This document shows, one piece after another, positions 27,066 through 35,818 of a DNA stretch of 64,000 nucleotides (its first letter is position 1; every line of letters starts with the position of its first letter). The notes below the pieces were generated by a model. That model was not told the DNA's origin. It made no database searches and was given only the letters and a program-made list of their open reading frames with translations. This DNA is from Enterocloster lavalensis (GTDB taxonomy: Bacteria; Bacillota; Clostridia; Lachnospirales; Lachnospiraceae), in assembly GCF_902364025.1 (NCBI RefSeq), contig NZ_CABJCG010000003.1, positions 124,001 to 188,000 of the forward strand. Reading direction: 5' to 3'. The translations under genes and the position numbers were made by a program.

Positions 27066-27151
27066 TACGATGCGGGAAAATCAGCCATTTTTTCTACATA
27101 ATTCGGCATGAAATGCCATTTTTTGTAACCAGAAATTTCACAATACGCAGA

Positions 27152-27190
27152 CAGCGCGGCAGTTCCGCCACCGGCGATGCTGCCGCGCTG
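27152..27190 (-). terminator. Hairpin after pheT, probable terminator
   Basis: CAGCGCGGCAG and CTGCCGCGCTG form a perfect 11-bp stem about 50 bp past the pheT stop. The T-run that follows on the minus strand is weak, so it may be a processing or partial termination site. Confidence 0.5.
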
Positions 27191-27239
27191 CCCGCGCTGC
27201 TCCGTTTCCGGCTCAAGCCCGGCGTCCGAAGCGTTTTAT

Positions 27240-29663
27240 TTATGCTCTCAGCTCAATTCCCAGATTGGAGAGCCCGTTTAAAATCTTGTTCATCACAGAG
27301 GTGACTTCCTTTTCCTCCAGGGTATGGTCCTTGGCCCGGAAGGTGATGGAGTAGGCCACAGACTTGTGTCCGGCCAGAACCTGGGCGCCCTCGTAGATAT
27401 CGAACAGGTGGTAGCTCTCCAGCACTTTGCCGCCCCTCTGCTCGATCACGTCCTCAATCTGTCCCACCAGCACGTTCTTCGGCACCACCATGCTGATATC
27501 CCGGGTCACGGCCGGGAATTTGGCGATTCCGGTGTACTTGCGGTCAAAGGTGGTGAAGGGGATCACAGAGGGCATGTCGATCACGGCAACGTACGCCCGG
27601 TCGCCGATCTTGTAGTTGTCCGCCACATCCGGGTGAAGCTCGCCCAGGTATCCCACCGTCACGCCCTCGTAGACGATATCGGCCTTTCTGCCGGGGTGCA
27701 GGTAGGGGTGGTCGCCGTTTGGATCGTAGTGGGGCTTTTTGTTCATGCCCACGCGGTCAAAAAACTCCTCCACAACGCCCTTCATGGTAAAGAAATCGCC
27801 TTCCCCGTACATGCCCAGGGTAAACTGCATGCGCTCGTCGGGCAGCTCGGTTAAGGGCATGGCCTTGGGCAGATACACGTTTGCCATCTCATACAGGCGC
27901 ACGTCCTTGTTGCGGCGGTTGTAGTTGGTGGACAGGGAGGTCAGCATCCCGTTTAATGGCGTGGTGCGCATCACGCTGAAATCCTCGCCCAGGGGATTGG
28001 AAATCTCCACCGTCCGGCGAAGTCTGCTGTCCGCCGGGATCATCAGCTTGTCGAATACCCTGGGGCTCTCAAAGGAGTAGGTCATCCCCTGGGAGAAACC
28101 GCAGAACTCGGCGGTCTCCCGGGCCACCTCCTGGATTCTCAGCTCGTAGGGCAGCTTGCCGGTGGTCGCCTCGCCAGAGGGCAGGGTGGTGGGAATCTTG
28201 TCGTAGCCGTAGAAGCGGGCCACTTCCTCAGCCAGATCCGCCATGCGGTACAGGTCCTGACGCCAGGTGGGAACGATCACCTCTTTGGAGCAGGGGTCGT
28301 AATCCAGATCAATCTTCTTAAAATAAGAGATCATGGTATCCTCGGCGATGTCCGTGCCCAGAAGGCGGTTGATCTTCTCCGGGTCAAAGGGAACCCGGTT
28401 CTCCTCACGTTTCTGGGAATAAATGTCAATGATTCCGCCGATCACCTCGCCGGCTCCCAGCTCCTCGATGAGCTGGCAGGCGCGGTTTACAGCCTCCTTG
28501 GCAGTGTTGGGATCCAGGCCCTTCTCGTATTTTCCGGAAGCGTCCGTGCGCAGGCCCACCTTCTTGGCGGACAGGCGGATGTTGGTGCCGTTGAAGCATG
28601 CGGACTCAAACACCATGGTGCTCACGCTGTCGGTGATCTTGGAATTTTCACCGCCCATAATGCCCGCGATGCCCACTTCCTTCTCGCCGTCGTTGATCAT
28701 CAGGATGGTGCCGTCCAGCTTGCGCTCCTGGCCGTCCAGGGTCTGGAACACGTCGCCGTCCTTGGCGCATTTTACCACGATCTCGTGGCCCGCCAGGGTA
28801 TCGTAGTCAAAGGCGTGCATGGGCTGTCCATACTCTTCCATCACGTAGTTGGTGATATCCACGATGTTGTTGATGGGACGGATTCCGCTGGCCGCCAGGC
28901 GGCGCTGCATCCACTCGGGGGAGGGAGCCAGCTTGATGTTCTTCACCATTCTCGCGCAGTAGCGGGGGCACAGCTCAGGGTTTTCCACCCGCACCTTCAG
29001 GTAATCGTTGATATCCTCGCCGTTTCCGGTGGGCTTTACCACCGGCGGATGGAATTCTTTTCCAAATGTGGCGGCCGCCTCCCGGGCGATTCCCACCACG
29101 CTGTAGCAGTCCACGCGGTTGGAAGTGATCTCATACTCGAACACCACATCGCGCAGGCCCAACACCTCCACTGCGTCGGCACCTACCCGGGTGTCCTCCG
29201 GGAGAATGTAGATGCCGCTCTCCGGCGCCAGGGGATACATGTCGCGGTCGGAACCCAGCTCCTCGATGGAGCACATCATTCCGTTGGACTCGATGCCTCT
29301 GAGCTTACCCTTTTTGATCTCGATTCCTTCCTCGGGAAGGGGGCCGCCGTCATGGCCGCCGGCTACCTTTCCGCCATCCAAAACCACCGGAACCTTGTCC
29401 CCGGTCTTGACGTTGGGCGCGCCGGTGACGATCTGAACCGGCTCCCCGGCTCCGATGTCCACCTGGCAGATGATCAGCTTGTCCGCGTCCGGATGACGCT
29501 CGATGGAAAGGATCTGGCCGACAACAATCTTTTCAAGGTTTTTATCGAGACGCTCGAATCCCTCCACCTTGGTGCCGGTGAGGGTCATTGCGTCCGTGTA
29601 CTCCTGAGCCGTGACATCCAGGTCAGGAACGTATGCTTTAATCCAGGATAATGCAGTGTTCAT
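27240..29663 (-). CDS. pheT: Phenylalanine-tRNA ligase beta subunit
   Basis: An 807-residue beta chain of the alpha2-beta2 phenylalanyl-tRNA synthetase. It opens with MNTALSWIKAYVPDLD, carries an N-terminal tRNA-binding OB domain (about 40-150, GQILSIERHPDADKLIICQVD), the B3/B4 editing region, B5, the catalytic-like core and a C-terminal anticodon-binding FDX-ACB domain (KYTGIAKFPAVTRDISMVV, to the end). Length matches the family. It follows pheS by 60 bp and is controlled with it by the upstream T-box. Confidence 0.97.
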   Translation of the reverse strand: MNTALSWIKAYVPDLDVTAQEYTDAMTLTGTKVEGFERLDKNLEKIVVGQILSIERHPDADKLIICQVDIGAGEPVQIVTGAPNVKTGDKVPVVLDGGKVAGGHDGGPLPEEGIEIKKGKLRGIESNGMMCSIEELGSDRDMYPLAPESGIYILPEDTRVGADAVEVLGLRDVVFEYEITSNRVDCYSVVGIAREAAATFGKEFHPPVVKPTGNGEDINDYLKVRVENPELCPRYCARMVKNIKLAPSPEWMQRRLAASGIRPINNIVDITNYVMEEYGQPMHAFDYDTLAGHEIVVKCAKDGDVFQTLDGQERKLDGTILMINDGEKEVGIAGIMGGENSKITDSVSTMVFESACFNGTNIRLSAKKVGLRTDASGKYEKGLDPNTAKEAVNRACQLIEELGAGEVIGGIIDIYSQKREENRVPFDPEKINRLLGTDIAEDTMISYFKKIDLDYDPCSKEVIVPTWRQDLYRMADLAEEVARFYGYDKIPTTLPSGEATTGKLPYELRIQEVARETAEFCGFSQGMTYSFESPRVFDKLMIPADSRLRRTVEISNPLGEDFSVMRTTPLNGMLTSLSTNYNRRNKDVRLYEMANVYLPKAMPLTELPDERMQFTLGMYGEGDFFTMKGVVEEFFDRVGMNKKPHYDPNGDHPYLHPGRKADIVYEGVTVGYLGELHPDVADNYKIGDRAYVAVIDMPSVIPFTTFDRKYTGIAKFPAVTRDISMVVPKNVLVGQIEDVIEQRGGKVLESYHLFDIYEGAQVLAGHKSVAYSITFRAKDHTLEEKEVTSVMNKILNGLSNLGIELRA

Positions 29664-29723
29664 TTTTCTTCTCCTTTTCTCTCTATGGTTCGGGCGCAGG
29701 TCTGCTGCCCGTCAGACTGCGGG

Positions 29724-30743
29724 TCAGAACTGTTTCAGGAACCGGATATCGTTCTCGTACAGCAGGCGCATGTCGTCAATCTCATATTTCAGCAGGGCGA
29801 TCCGCTCTAAGCCTACGCCGAAGGCGAAACCGGAATATTCCTCCGGGTCGATGTTGCACATCTCCAAAACGTGGGGATGTACCATACCGCAGCCCAGAAT
29901 CTCAATCCATCCGGAACCCTTGCAGAACCGGCAGCCCTTGCCGCCGCACTTAAAGCAGGTCACGTCCACCTCTGCGCTGGGCTCTGTGAAGGGGAAGTGG
30001 TGGGGACGGAATTTCACCTTTGTCTCCGGTCCGAACAGCTCCTTGGCAAACTCGGCCAGGGTACCCTTTAAGTCCGCGAAGGTGATGTTCTTGTCGATCA
30101 CCAGGCCCTCGATCTGATGGAAGGAGGGGGAATGGGTGGCGTCCACCTCGTCGGAGCGGAACACGCGCCCCGGGGCGATCATGCGGATGGGAAGCTGTCC
30201 CTTCTCCATGGTGCGCACCTGAACCGGGGAGGTCTGGCTTCTCAGCAGGATCGTATCGTTGATATAGAAGGTATCCTGCTCGTCTCTGGCCGGATGTCCC
30301 TTGGGAATGTTCAGCTTTTCAAAGTTATAGCGGTCGTACTCCACCTCGGGACCTTCCACTACCTCATAGCCCATGCCCACGAAGATGCGCTCCACCTCTT
30401 CCAGGGCGATGGTGTTGGGATGGCTGTGTCCCACCTTGTTCTTTTGGGCCGGCAGGGTCACGTCGATGACCTCGCGCTTTAACTGCTCTTCTCTGGCCTT
30501 TTTGGCAAGGGCGGTTCTGGCTTCCTCCAGCCTGCCCTCCAACTGCTCACGGACCTCGTTCACCATCTGACCCACCTTGGGGCGGTCCTCAGGCGCCACA
30601 TTTTTCATGCCCTTTAACAGGTTGGTCAGCTCGCCCTTCTTGCCCAGGTATGCCACCCGGATCTCATTCAGCTTTTCCAGCGCCTCGGAAGCTTCAATCT
30701 GGTTTAACGCTTCTTCTCTGATTTTCTCTAACTGCTCTCTCAT
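29724..30743 (-). CDS. pheS: Phenylalanine-tRNA ligase alpha subunit
   Basis: A 339-residue catalytic alpha chain. An N-terminal coiled coil (1-90) is followed by the class II core with [49 protein letters not shown] (motif 2) and [16 protein letters not shown] (motif 3). ATG at 30743 is preceded by AAAAGGAGAAGCC; the 61-residue upstream extension is T-box leader sequence and not coding. It charges tRNA-Phe together with PheT. Confidence 0.97.
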   Translation of the reverse strand: MREQLEKIREEALNQIEASEALEKLNEIRVAYLGKKGELTNLLKGMKNVAPEDRPKVGQMVNEVREQLEGRLEEARTALAKKAREEQLKREVIDVTLPAQKNKVGHSHPNTIALEEVERIFVGMGYEVVEGPEVEYDRYNFEKLNIPKGHPARDEQDTFYINDTILLRSQTSPVQVRTMEKGQLPIRMIAPGRVFRSDEVDATHSPSFHQIEGLVIDKNITFADLKGTLAEFAKELFGPETKVKFRPHHFPFTEPSAEVDVTCFKCGGKGCRFCKGSGWIEILGCGMVHPHVLEMCNIDPEEYSGFAFGVGLERIALLKYEIDDMRLLYENDIRFLKQF

Positions 30744-30837
30744 GGCTTCTCCTTTTCTCTTTGAATTCGGGAATCCCGCCGCCGTGCGATCCCGCCCGGA
30801 AGGCTTCCTGTCACGCCGGGCCCATGCCCCGCGCAAC

Positions 30838-31125
30838 GAAAAAAGTCCCGTTCCTCCGCCGTTTCCGGCAAAAGGGACGGGACAAAAATATGCTCGCGGT
30901 ACCACCCTGATTCCTGCGCTCCACATAACGCGCAGACACTCATTTGCACATAACGCGTGCCAGCGTCACAGACTACCGGCCTCTGGGCCTTCACCTGTGC
31001 GGCTCCGGTGGGAATTTCAAGCGCTTATCTGAACCTGGGGGAGCTTGCAGCCGGTGACTCCCTCTCTCTGCCGGAAAATAAGCCTCTACTGAACACCTTC
31101 ATCGCCTTTGCGATTTAAATCTAAA
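30838..31125 (-). promoter_or_regulatory. T-box leader of pheST
   Basis: The minus strand carries AGGGTGGTACCGCG (30895-30908), the T-box sequence that pairs with the free CCA end of uncharged tRNA. It is followed by a terminator hairpin (GTCCCGTCCC/GGAACGGGAC plus six Ts, 30838-30884). The roughly 200-nt upstream region can hold Stem I; a TTC triplet within CAGGTTCAG near 31035 could be the Phe specifier, but this was not folded. Uncharged tRNA-Phe should favour the antiterminator and raise pheST expression. Confidence 0.93.
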
Positions 31126-31130
31126 CTACA

Positions 31131-31159
31131 TTTTAGCCACTCTTTCGGAAAAAGTCAAG
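31131..31159 (-). promoter_or_regulatory. Promoter of the pheST T-box transcript
   Basis: On the minus strand TTGACT (31154-31159), 17 bp and TAAAAT (31131-31136). Confidence 0.75.
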
Positions 31160-31173
31160 ATATATTCCCATAA

Positions 31174-31317
31174 ACAGTTCAGACGGCGCGAAAATTGGTG
31201 CAAAAAGCCGCGTCAAGCTCGCTTGTAAGCGTCTTTTCGCGCCAATTTTCACATCGGATGAACATCCGATGCTTCTTGACCGGCTTTTCCGGTCAAGAAG
31301 ACCAGCCGTCTGAACGT
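31174..31317 (+). repeat. Cloverleaf intergenic repeat, copy B
   Basis: Same orientation as copy A. Closing stem GTTCAGACGGC/GCCGTCTGAAC is perfect; arms GCGAAAATTGG/CCAATTTTC, CATCGGATG/CATCCGATG and CTTCTTGACCGG/CCGGTCAAGAAG are all intact, so this is the best-preserved copy internally. It lies between the pheST promoter and the divergent glycosylase gene. Confidence 0.88.
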
Positions 31318-31436
31318 ACTCACGGAACAACCTCCCGTCTCCCATCAAAAGCCATTTGACAACGGGCTCCCTTCGCCTTAAACTGATCTCAGACACCCGA
31401 AACTTGAAACCATCCCCAAAAGGAGCCATACAACCG

Positions 31437-32318
31437 ATGACCCACATCCAAACCATAGACTGTCTGGACCTAAAACAGATCGCCGACTCCGGCCAGTGCT
31501 TCCGCATGCTGCCCTCCCCGGCGGGCGGCTACACCATAGTCAGCGGGGGCCGTCTGCTGCGCGTTTCCCAGGAGGGAAACCGGGTAAGCTTTGACTGTCC
31601 CCAGGAGGATCTCTCCGCCTGGCTTACATACTTCGACTGCACCACGGACTACGCCGCTATCCTGACCTCCGTGGACCCGGACGACAACTACTTAAGAGCC
31701 GCGGCCGCGGCCGGGCGTGGAATCCGCATCCTGCGCCAGGACCCCTGGGAAATGATCATCACCTTCGTGATCTCCCAGCAGAAAACCATCCCCTGTATCC
31801 GGCGGCTGGTGGAGGACATTTCCCGGCGCTGGGGGCAAAAAATCGCAGACGGGGACGACAAAAACTCCGCCGTTTATTCCTTTCCCACCCCAAAAGAGCT
31901 GGCCCGCGCCTCCCTGGAGGATCTATTGGACCTGAAGCTTGGGTACCGCGCCAAATACATCCACCGCCTGTCCCAGGATGCCGCGGCCGGAACTCTGGAC
32001 CTGAAAAAGCTGGAAACCATGGAGTACGGACAGGCCATGGAATACCTCACCGGCTTTTACGGCATCGGCAAAAAGGTAGCCAACTGCGTCTGCCTCTTCG
32101 GCCTGCACCACATCGAGGCGTTTCCCGTGGACACCTGGATCGAAAAGATTCTGCTGCGGGAGTATTTCAGCGCAAAAAAATACCGCCGCACTCCCAAGAA
32201 CCGCCTCTACGACACCATTCTGGCGGACCATTTCGGGAGGTACGGCGGCTATGCCGGCGTGCTCCAGCAGTACATATTTTACTACGAGCGGCTGAATCAA
32301 CACAAAATCTCGCCCTGA
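31437..32318 (+). CDS. 8-oxoguanine DNA glycosylase (OGG1-type)
   Basis: A 293-residue OGG1-like base-excision enzyme that removes 8-oxoguanine. An N-terminal OGG domain opens with DCLDLKQIADSGQCFRM. The helix-hairpin-helix region has KLGYRAKYI with the Schiff-base lysine (about residue 171) and FYGIGKKVANCVCLF followed by FPVDTWIEKI with the catalytic aspartate (about residue 232). SQQKTIPCIRR is also typical. AAAAGGAG lies 12 bases before the ATG. It is a single gene on the plus strand, convergent with the DUF2500 gene. Confidence 0.92.
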   Translation: MTHIQTIDCLDLKQIADSGQCFRMLPSPAGGYTIVSGGRLLRVSQEGNRVSFDCPQEDLSAWLTYFDCTTDYAAILTSVDPDDNYLRAAAAAGRGIRILRQDPWEMIITFVISQQKTIPCIRRLVEDISRRWGQKIADGDDKNSAVYSFPTPKELARASLEDLLDLKLGYRAKYIHRLSQDAAAGTLDLKKLETMEYGQAMEYLTGFYGIGKKVANCVCLFGLHHIEAFPVDTWIEKILLREYFSAKKYRRTPKNRLYDTILADHFGRYGGYAGVLQQYIFYYERLNQHKISP

Positions 32319-32348
32319 CACAGCCGGTGAAATAAGACCTTCCGGCGC

Positions 32349-32732
32349 TTAAACCAGGCGGCGCTCAAAACCGCGGTAGCGGGTTCCCTGGAAGGTGAGC
32401 TTGCCCCGGTCCCCCTCCGCTAAAAGCCCGTACTCCCGGCCGGACATCCGCAGCTCCATCCGGTCCCCGCTCTCCACCTGGAAGGTGGCGTAGTAGACGG
32501 TGGAGCTCCTAGTCATATGGCTGCTGTCCGCCTGGCTCATATGCCGGGTTATATTGGTGCGCTTGGAGACCACCCTGGCGTCCACGCTGAGCACCGGTGA
32601 ACTGTTGTTGCTGCTCCACTCGGAGGCGGACCGGACCAAAGCGAGAATCATAACTCCCACGATCAGCAGAAAAACTGCGCCGAACATCAGCGGGAAAATC
32701 GTATCCATAATTCCGAAAAATCCATAATCCAT
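32349..32732 (-). CDS. DUF2500 family membrane protein
   Basis: A 127-residue protein with one N-terminal membrane helix (about residues 10-33) and a small beta-rich domain: SVDARVVSKRTNITRHM, TVYYATFQVESGDRMEL, GLLAEGDRGKLTFQGTRYRGFER. This is the DUF2500 (YhhM-like) pattern. The function of the family is not known. It is probably exposed on the outer face and monocistronic. Confidence 0.8.
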   Translation of the reverse strand: MDYGFFGIMDTIFPLMFGAVFLLIVGVMILALVRSASEWSSNNSSPVLSVDARVVSKRTNITRHMSQADSSHMTRSSTVYYATFQVESGDRMELRMSGREYGLLAEGDRGKLTFQGTRYRGFERRLV

Positions 32733-32847
32733 AAAATCACCCGCTTTCTTTTTCCTCTGATTTCATTATAAGCAATCGCGGGTGGAATGTCTTATCATTT
32801 TCCTTAACATTTGATTGATACTATCTGACAATATTCTGACCGGGTAA

Positions 32848-34293
32848 TCACCACTCCCTCAACTCCACCATCCGATGATCGGTACAATACTCGTTCTCCT
32901 TCAAGCTGCGGTCCCCGTACTCTGCCTCGCCCATCTGATTGTCGTAGGGGTCGTTGCGCAGATGGGACATGGGCGGGTTGAAGTCCGCCTGGAACTCCCT
33001 GGCGGCGGGCATGCGGTAGGGGTCCAGGTTTCCGAAGTAGAACTCCCAGCGCTCCTCATATCCCTCCCGGAAGGCGGCTCCGCCGAAGGAGCAGTCCGCG
33101 TACAGCCAGCCGAAGGGCTCCACGTAAAACTGGGCCCAGTCGTGGCAGCCGATCTCCAACGGCGTGGTGTAAAGCCCGGCCTGCCATCTGGCCGGCACAC
33201 CGGCGGCCCGGCACATGGTGATAAAGAGCAGGGCCTGCACGCCGCAGTCCCCCTTAAAGCAGGTGCTCACATACTCGGGAATATCCGTAAGCGTGAAATA
33301 GCTGCGCACATAGGAGTACATCACATGGCTGGTTATGTAGTCGTAGATCCGCCTGGCCTTCAACAGGGGATTGGTCTCCTCCCCCACCACCTCCCGGACC
33401 AGCTGGCGCAGATAGGGTGTGAAACGGATGTGGGGAAGCTGTTCCCGGCAGAAGTCCCGGCGGATTTCCCGTATTTCACCCTGGCTGCCCTCCGAGCGCT
33501 GTGCCAGCGCGGCGGCCCGGTCCAGGGCCTGTCCCCGGGAGAAATCCCGGTAAGGCGCGTGGTTTTCAAAGGAAAACTCCACCGCATAGCGCTGTCCCCT
33601 GCGGTGCTCCGTGTGAAAACAGATGGTCCGCTGCGGCTGCCCTGCGTCCGCCACCGTGTACTCCGAAGGCAGCGCCTCCCGCCCGCCGATGGACACGCTC
33701 TCCACCTTTACATTGCGGATCTGGCTGTACTCGATGGGAAGCGGCAGGTAGACCCGGATGGGCTCTTCCTCCCGCTCCGCCTCCGGCGTGATCTCAACGG
33801 TGCTGCGGATCCGGTAGGAACAGCTCATGCCCTCCGACTCTTTCATCCGCGCCATAGCGTTTTCCAGCAGCCTGAAATTGTCCTGTCTGCCCTTTAAATG
33901 GCTGGGATCAACCGCGCGCCGTCCGTAAGCCAGCCGCGTTTTCAGGATATTGGCCAGAAAACTGCTGCGGAACTTCACCTGACCCTCCACATAGATCCAG
34001 TCCGCCGCATCCTCCTCCCACAGCTGTGTCAGCTCTTCCTCCTTAAAATCCTGAATCTCCCGCTTCAGAATCTCCAGGGCTTCCCCCCAGGAGTAGGGGT
34101 ATTGCCCGGGCAAACGCTCCAGAATCTCCAGCTCCAGGGTGAGCCGGTCTTTCATGGCCCGGGGCAGTTCCCGCTTAAGCCGCAGCCCGATCACCCGCTT
34201 GGCCTGTTCAAACTGCCCGCACCATTTTAATTTCTGGATATCCTCGGGCAGCGGTGTGCTCAATGTCAAAAAATAATTGTTTTCGTTCATCAT
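32848..34293 (-). CDS. Transglutaminase-like domain protein
   Basis: A 481-residue cytoplasmic protein without signal peptide. The C-terminal transglutaminase-like core has the triad in order: Cys in FKGDCGVQALLF (about residue 350), His in GCHDWAQFYVEP and Asp in YADCSFGG. The N-terminal half begins MNENNYFLTLSTPLPEDIQ and has no recognised domain. Such proteins are usually cysteine proteases or peptidases. The start is uncertain between adjacent ATGs at 34293 and 34290; AGAGGAAC lies upstream. It is monocistronic. Confidence 0.82.
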   Translation of the reverse strand: MMNENNYFLTLSTPLPEDIQKLKWCGQFEQAKRVIGLRLKRELPRAMKDRLTLELEILERLPGQYPYSWGEALEILKREIQDFKEEELTQLWEEDAADWIYVEGQVKFRSSFLANILKTRLAYGRRAVDPSHLKGRQDNFRLLENAMARMKESEGMSCSYRIRSTVEITPEAEREEEPIRVYLPLPIEYSQIRNVKVESVSIGGREALPSEYTVADAGQPQRTICFHTEHRRGQRYAVEFSFENHAPYRDFSRGQALDRAAALAQRSEGSQGEIREIRRDFCREQLPHIRFTPYLRQLVREVVGEETNPLLKARRIYDYITSHVMYSYVRSYFTLTDIPEYVSTCFKGDCGVQALLFITMCRAAGVPARWQAGLYTTPLEIGCHDWAQFYVEPFGWLYADCSFGGAAFREGYEERWEFYFGNLDPYRMPAAREFQADFNPPMSHLRNDPYDNQMGEAEYGDRSLKENEYCTDHRMVELREW

Positions 34294-34407
34294 TTTCTCA
34301 CGTTCCTCTCTGACAGATATCCCTATCATACACGAAATACCGAAAAATGTATAGCCGGAAGCGCACATCCGCCGCCCAAAACCGCCCCAGGCCCCATTCT
34401 CCCCCTG

Positions 34408-34436
34408 TTTACTTCAAATGGAAAACGTGATAAAAT
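34408..34436 (+). promoter_or_regulatory. Promoter of the Vat-like acetyltransferase unit
   Basis: TTTACT (34408-34413), 17 bp and TAAAAT (34431-34436), giving a leader of about 90 nt before the gene. Confidence 0.6.
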
Positions 34437-34469
34437 GACCGTATCTGATCCGGAGAGAGGTGATATTCT

Positions 34470-34517
34470 GTGAAGCTCTGCATTGCAGCGGCTGGAATAG
34501 TTGTGAGCGTATTGTAA
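34470..34517 (+). CDS. Possible 15-codon leader peptide upstream of acetyltransferase
   Basis: GTG at 34470 is preceded by GGAGAGAGGTGATATTCT, a good ribosome binding site, and reads [15 protein letters not shown] before TAA at 34515. The stop lies 19 bp before the acetyltransferase ATG. Short hydrophobic leaders of this kind control some inducible resistance genes by ribosome stalling. No function is shown here; it may be chance. Confidence 0.35.
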   Translation: MKLCIAAAGIVVSVL

Positions 34518-34536
34518 TATAACAGGAGGTTTTGAA

Positions 34537-35166
34537 ATGACTATTCCAGAGAAACAGATTTATCCCCGCACCGGGGACCGTCAGACCGTGTATTTAAAGT
34601 ATGTGATCACCAAACCCGGCATCCAGGTTGGCGACTACACGATGTACAATGACTTTGTCAATGACCCAACGGAATTTGAGCAGCACAATGTGCTGTACCA
34701 TTACCCGATCAACCACGACCGGCTGATCATCGGGAAGTTCTGTTCCATCGCCTGCGGCGCCAAATTCCTGTTCAACAGCGCGAACCACGCCATGGCTTCG
34801 CTCTCCACCTATCCATTTCCCTTGTTCTTTGAGGAGTGGGACTTGGACCGCGGAAACGTGACGGATTCCTGGGACAACCGGGGCGACATCGTGATCGGAA
34901 ACGACGTCTGGATCGGCTATGAAGCCGTAATCCTGGCCGGCGTGACCGTGGGCGACGGAGCCATCATCGGCGCCCGGGCGGTGGTGACAAAGGACGTCCC
35001 GCCCTACACCATTGTGGGCGGAGTCCCGGCCCGGCCGATCCGCAGGCGCTTTCCGGAGGAAACCGTCTCCACCCTGCTGCAGCTTCGGTGGTGGGACTGG
35101 CCCAAAGAGCGGATCCGCCGGAATATCAGCGCCATACAGTCCGGCTCGGTGGACCGCCTGATGTAA
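34537..35166 (+). CDS. Vat/CatB-like xenobiotic O-acetyltransferase
   Basis: A 209-residue left-handed beta-helix acetyltransferase of the xenobiotic (streptogramin/chloramphenicol) class. [50 protein letters not shown] (here quoted as its key blocks [10 protein letters not shown] and NSANHAM, with the catalytic His), [23 protein letters not shown] and [12 protein letters not shown] match Vat-type enzymes. It would acetylate a hydroxyl using acetyl-CoA. Whether it gives antibiotic resistance is unknown; many chromosomal relatives do not. AACAGGAGG precedes the ATG. Confidence 0.85.
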   Translation: MTIPEKQIYPRTGDRQTVYLKYVITKPGIQVGDYTMYNDFVNDPTEFEQHNVLYHYPINHDRLIIGKFCSIACGAKFLFNSANHAMASLSTYPFPLFFEEWDLDRGNVTDSWDNRGDIVIGNDVWIGYEAVILAGVTVGDGAIIGARAVVTKDVPPYTIVGGVPARPIRRRFPEETVSTLLQLRWWDWPKERIRRNISAIQSGSVDRLM

Positions 35167-35190
35167 ACGGACGGCGTTACCCGTAACATT

Positions 35191-35235
35191 TCCCCCTGTT
35201 TCAGCCCCGACGAGCTGATGCAGGGGGATTTTTTC
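35191..35235 (+). terminator. Intrinsic terminator after the acetyltransferase
   Basis: TCCCCCTG and CAGGGGGA pair around a longer loop that holds a CAGC/GCTG hairpin, followed by TTTTTT. Confidence 0.8.
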
Positions 35236-35284
35236 GCCCGCGCGGCCGCCCCTCTCACCGCAGGCCCACTATGGAATCAGCCTC

Positions 35285-35740
35285 TCACAGTTCCAGCTCC
35301 ATCTGCACATGGGGGATTCCATCTTCCAAAAATTCGCCGGAACAGATTTTAAAGCCCTCCCGCTCATAAAATCCCACCGCGTAACACTGGGCCTCCAGAT
35401 AAATTTTCCCGGCCCCAATGGTTTCCCTCACAATCCTGATCCCTTCCCTCAACAGTCTCCCGCCCAGACCGGTTTTTCGCTCCGTGGTCAGCACTCTCCC
35501 CATCTGCACGACCTCCGCTTCACCCGCTTTCGGAAATACCCGCAGATAGGCCAGGACCGTTTGTCCGGACCGGCAGAAAATATGCAGGCTGCCGTAATCC
35601 ACATCGTCCAAATCCTGGTAAACACAGCGCTGTTCCACCACAAACACCTGGGCCCTCGCCTTGAGAATTTCATACAATTCAACGGTTGTCAGTTCCTGAA
35701 AATATTTCGCCACAAAGTCCATCCCGCTCCGCCCTTCCAT
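35285..35740 (-). CDS. ElaA-like GNAT N-acetyltransferase
   Basis: A 151-residue GNAT-fold protein. LYEILKARAQVFVVEQRCVYQDLDDVD is the ElaA opening block (key part RAQVFVVEQ), then HIFCRSGQTVLAYLRV, QMGRVLTTERKTGLGGRLL (the acetyl-CoA loop, GLGGRLL) and CYAVGFYEREGF. The acceptor is unknown. Two starts are possible: ATG at 35740 close to TTGGAAG, or ATG at 35722 after GGGCGGAGCGGG. It lies downstream of no other gene on its strand. Confidence 0.85.
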   Translation of the reverse strand: MEGRSGMDFVAKYFQELTTVELYEILKARAQVFVVEQRCVYQDLDDVDYGSLHIFCRSGQTVLAYLRVFPKAGEAEVVQMGRVLTTERKTGLGGRLLREGIRIVRETIGAGKIYLEAQCYAVGFYEREGFKICSGEFLEDGIPHVQMELEL

Positions 35741-35760
35741 TTTCTTCCAATTTAAGCTGC

Positions 35761-35803
35761 AAAAGACGGATCTTCCGGTCCTTGACCGGAAAATCCGCCT
35801 TTG
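35761..35803 (-). terminator. Intrinsic terminator of the hrcA-grpE-dnaK-dnaJ operon
   Basis: AAAGGCGGATTTTCCGGTC and GACCGGAAGATCCGTCTTTT (minus strand) form a long stem, 16 bp after the dnaJ stop. Confidence 0.8.
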
Positions 35804-35818
35804 CTGATCTAGTTTCTC

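Noticed and set aside
30744..30926. 61-residue N-terminal extension of PheS
   Set aside because: It translates the T-box leader and terminator, and a good ribosome binding site lies directly before ATG 30743.
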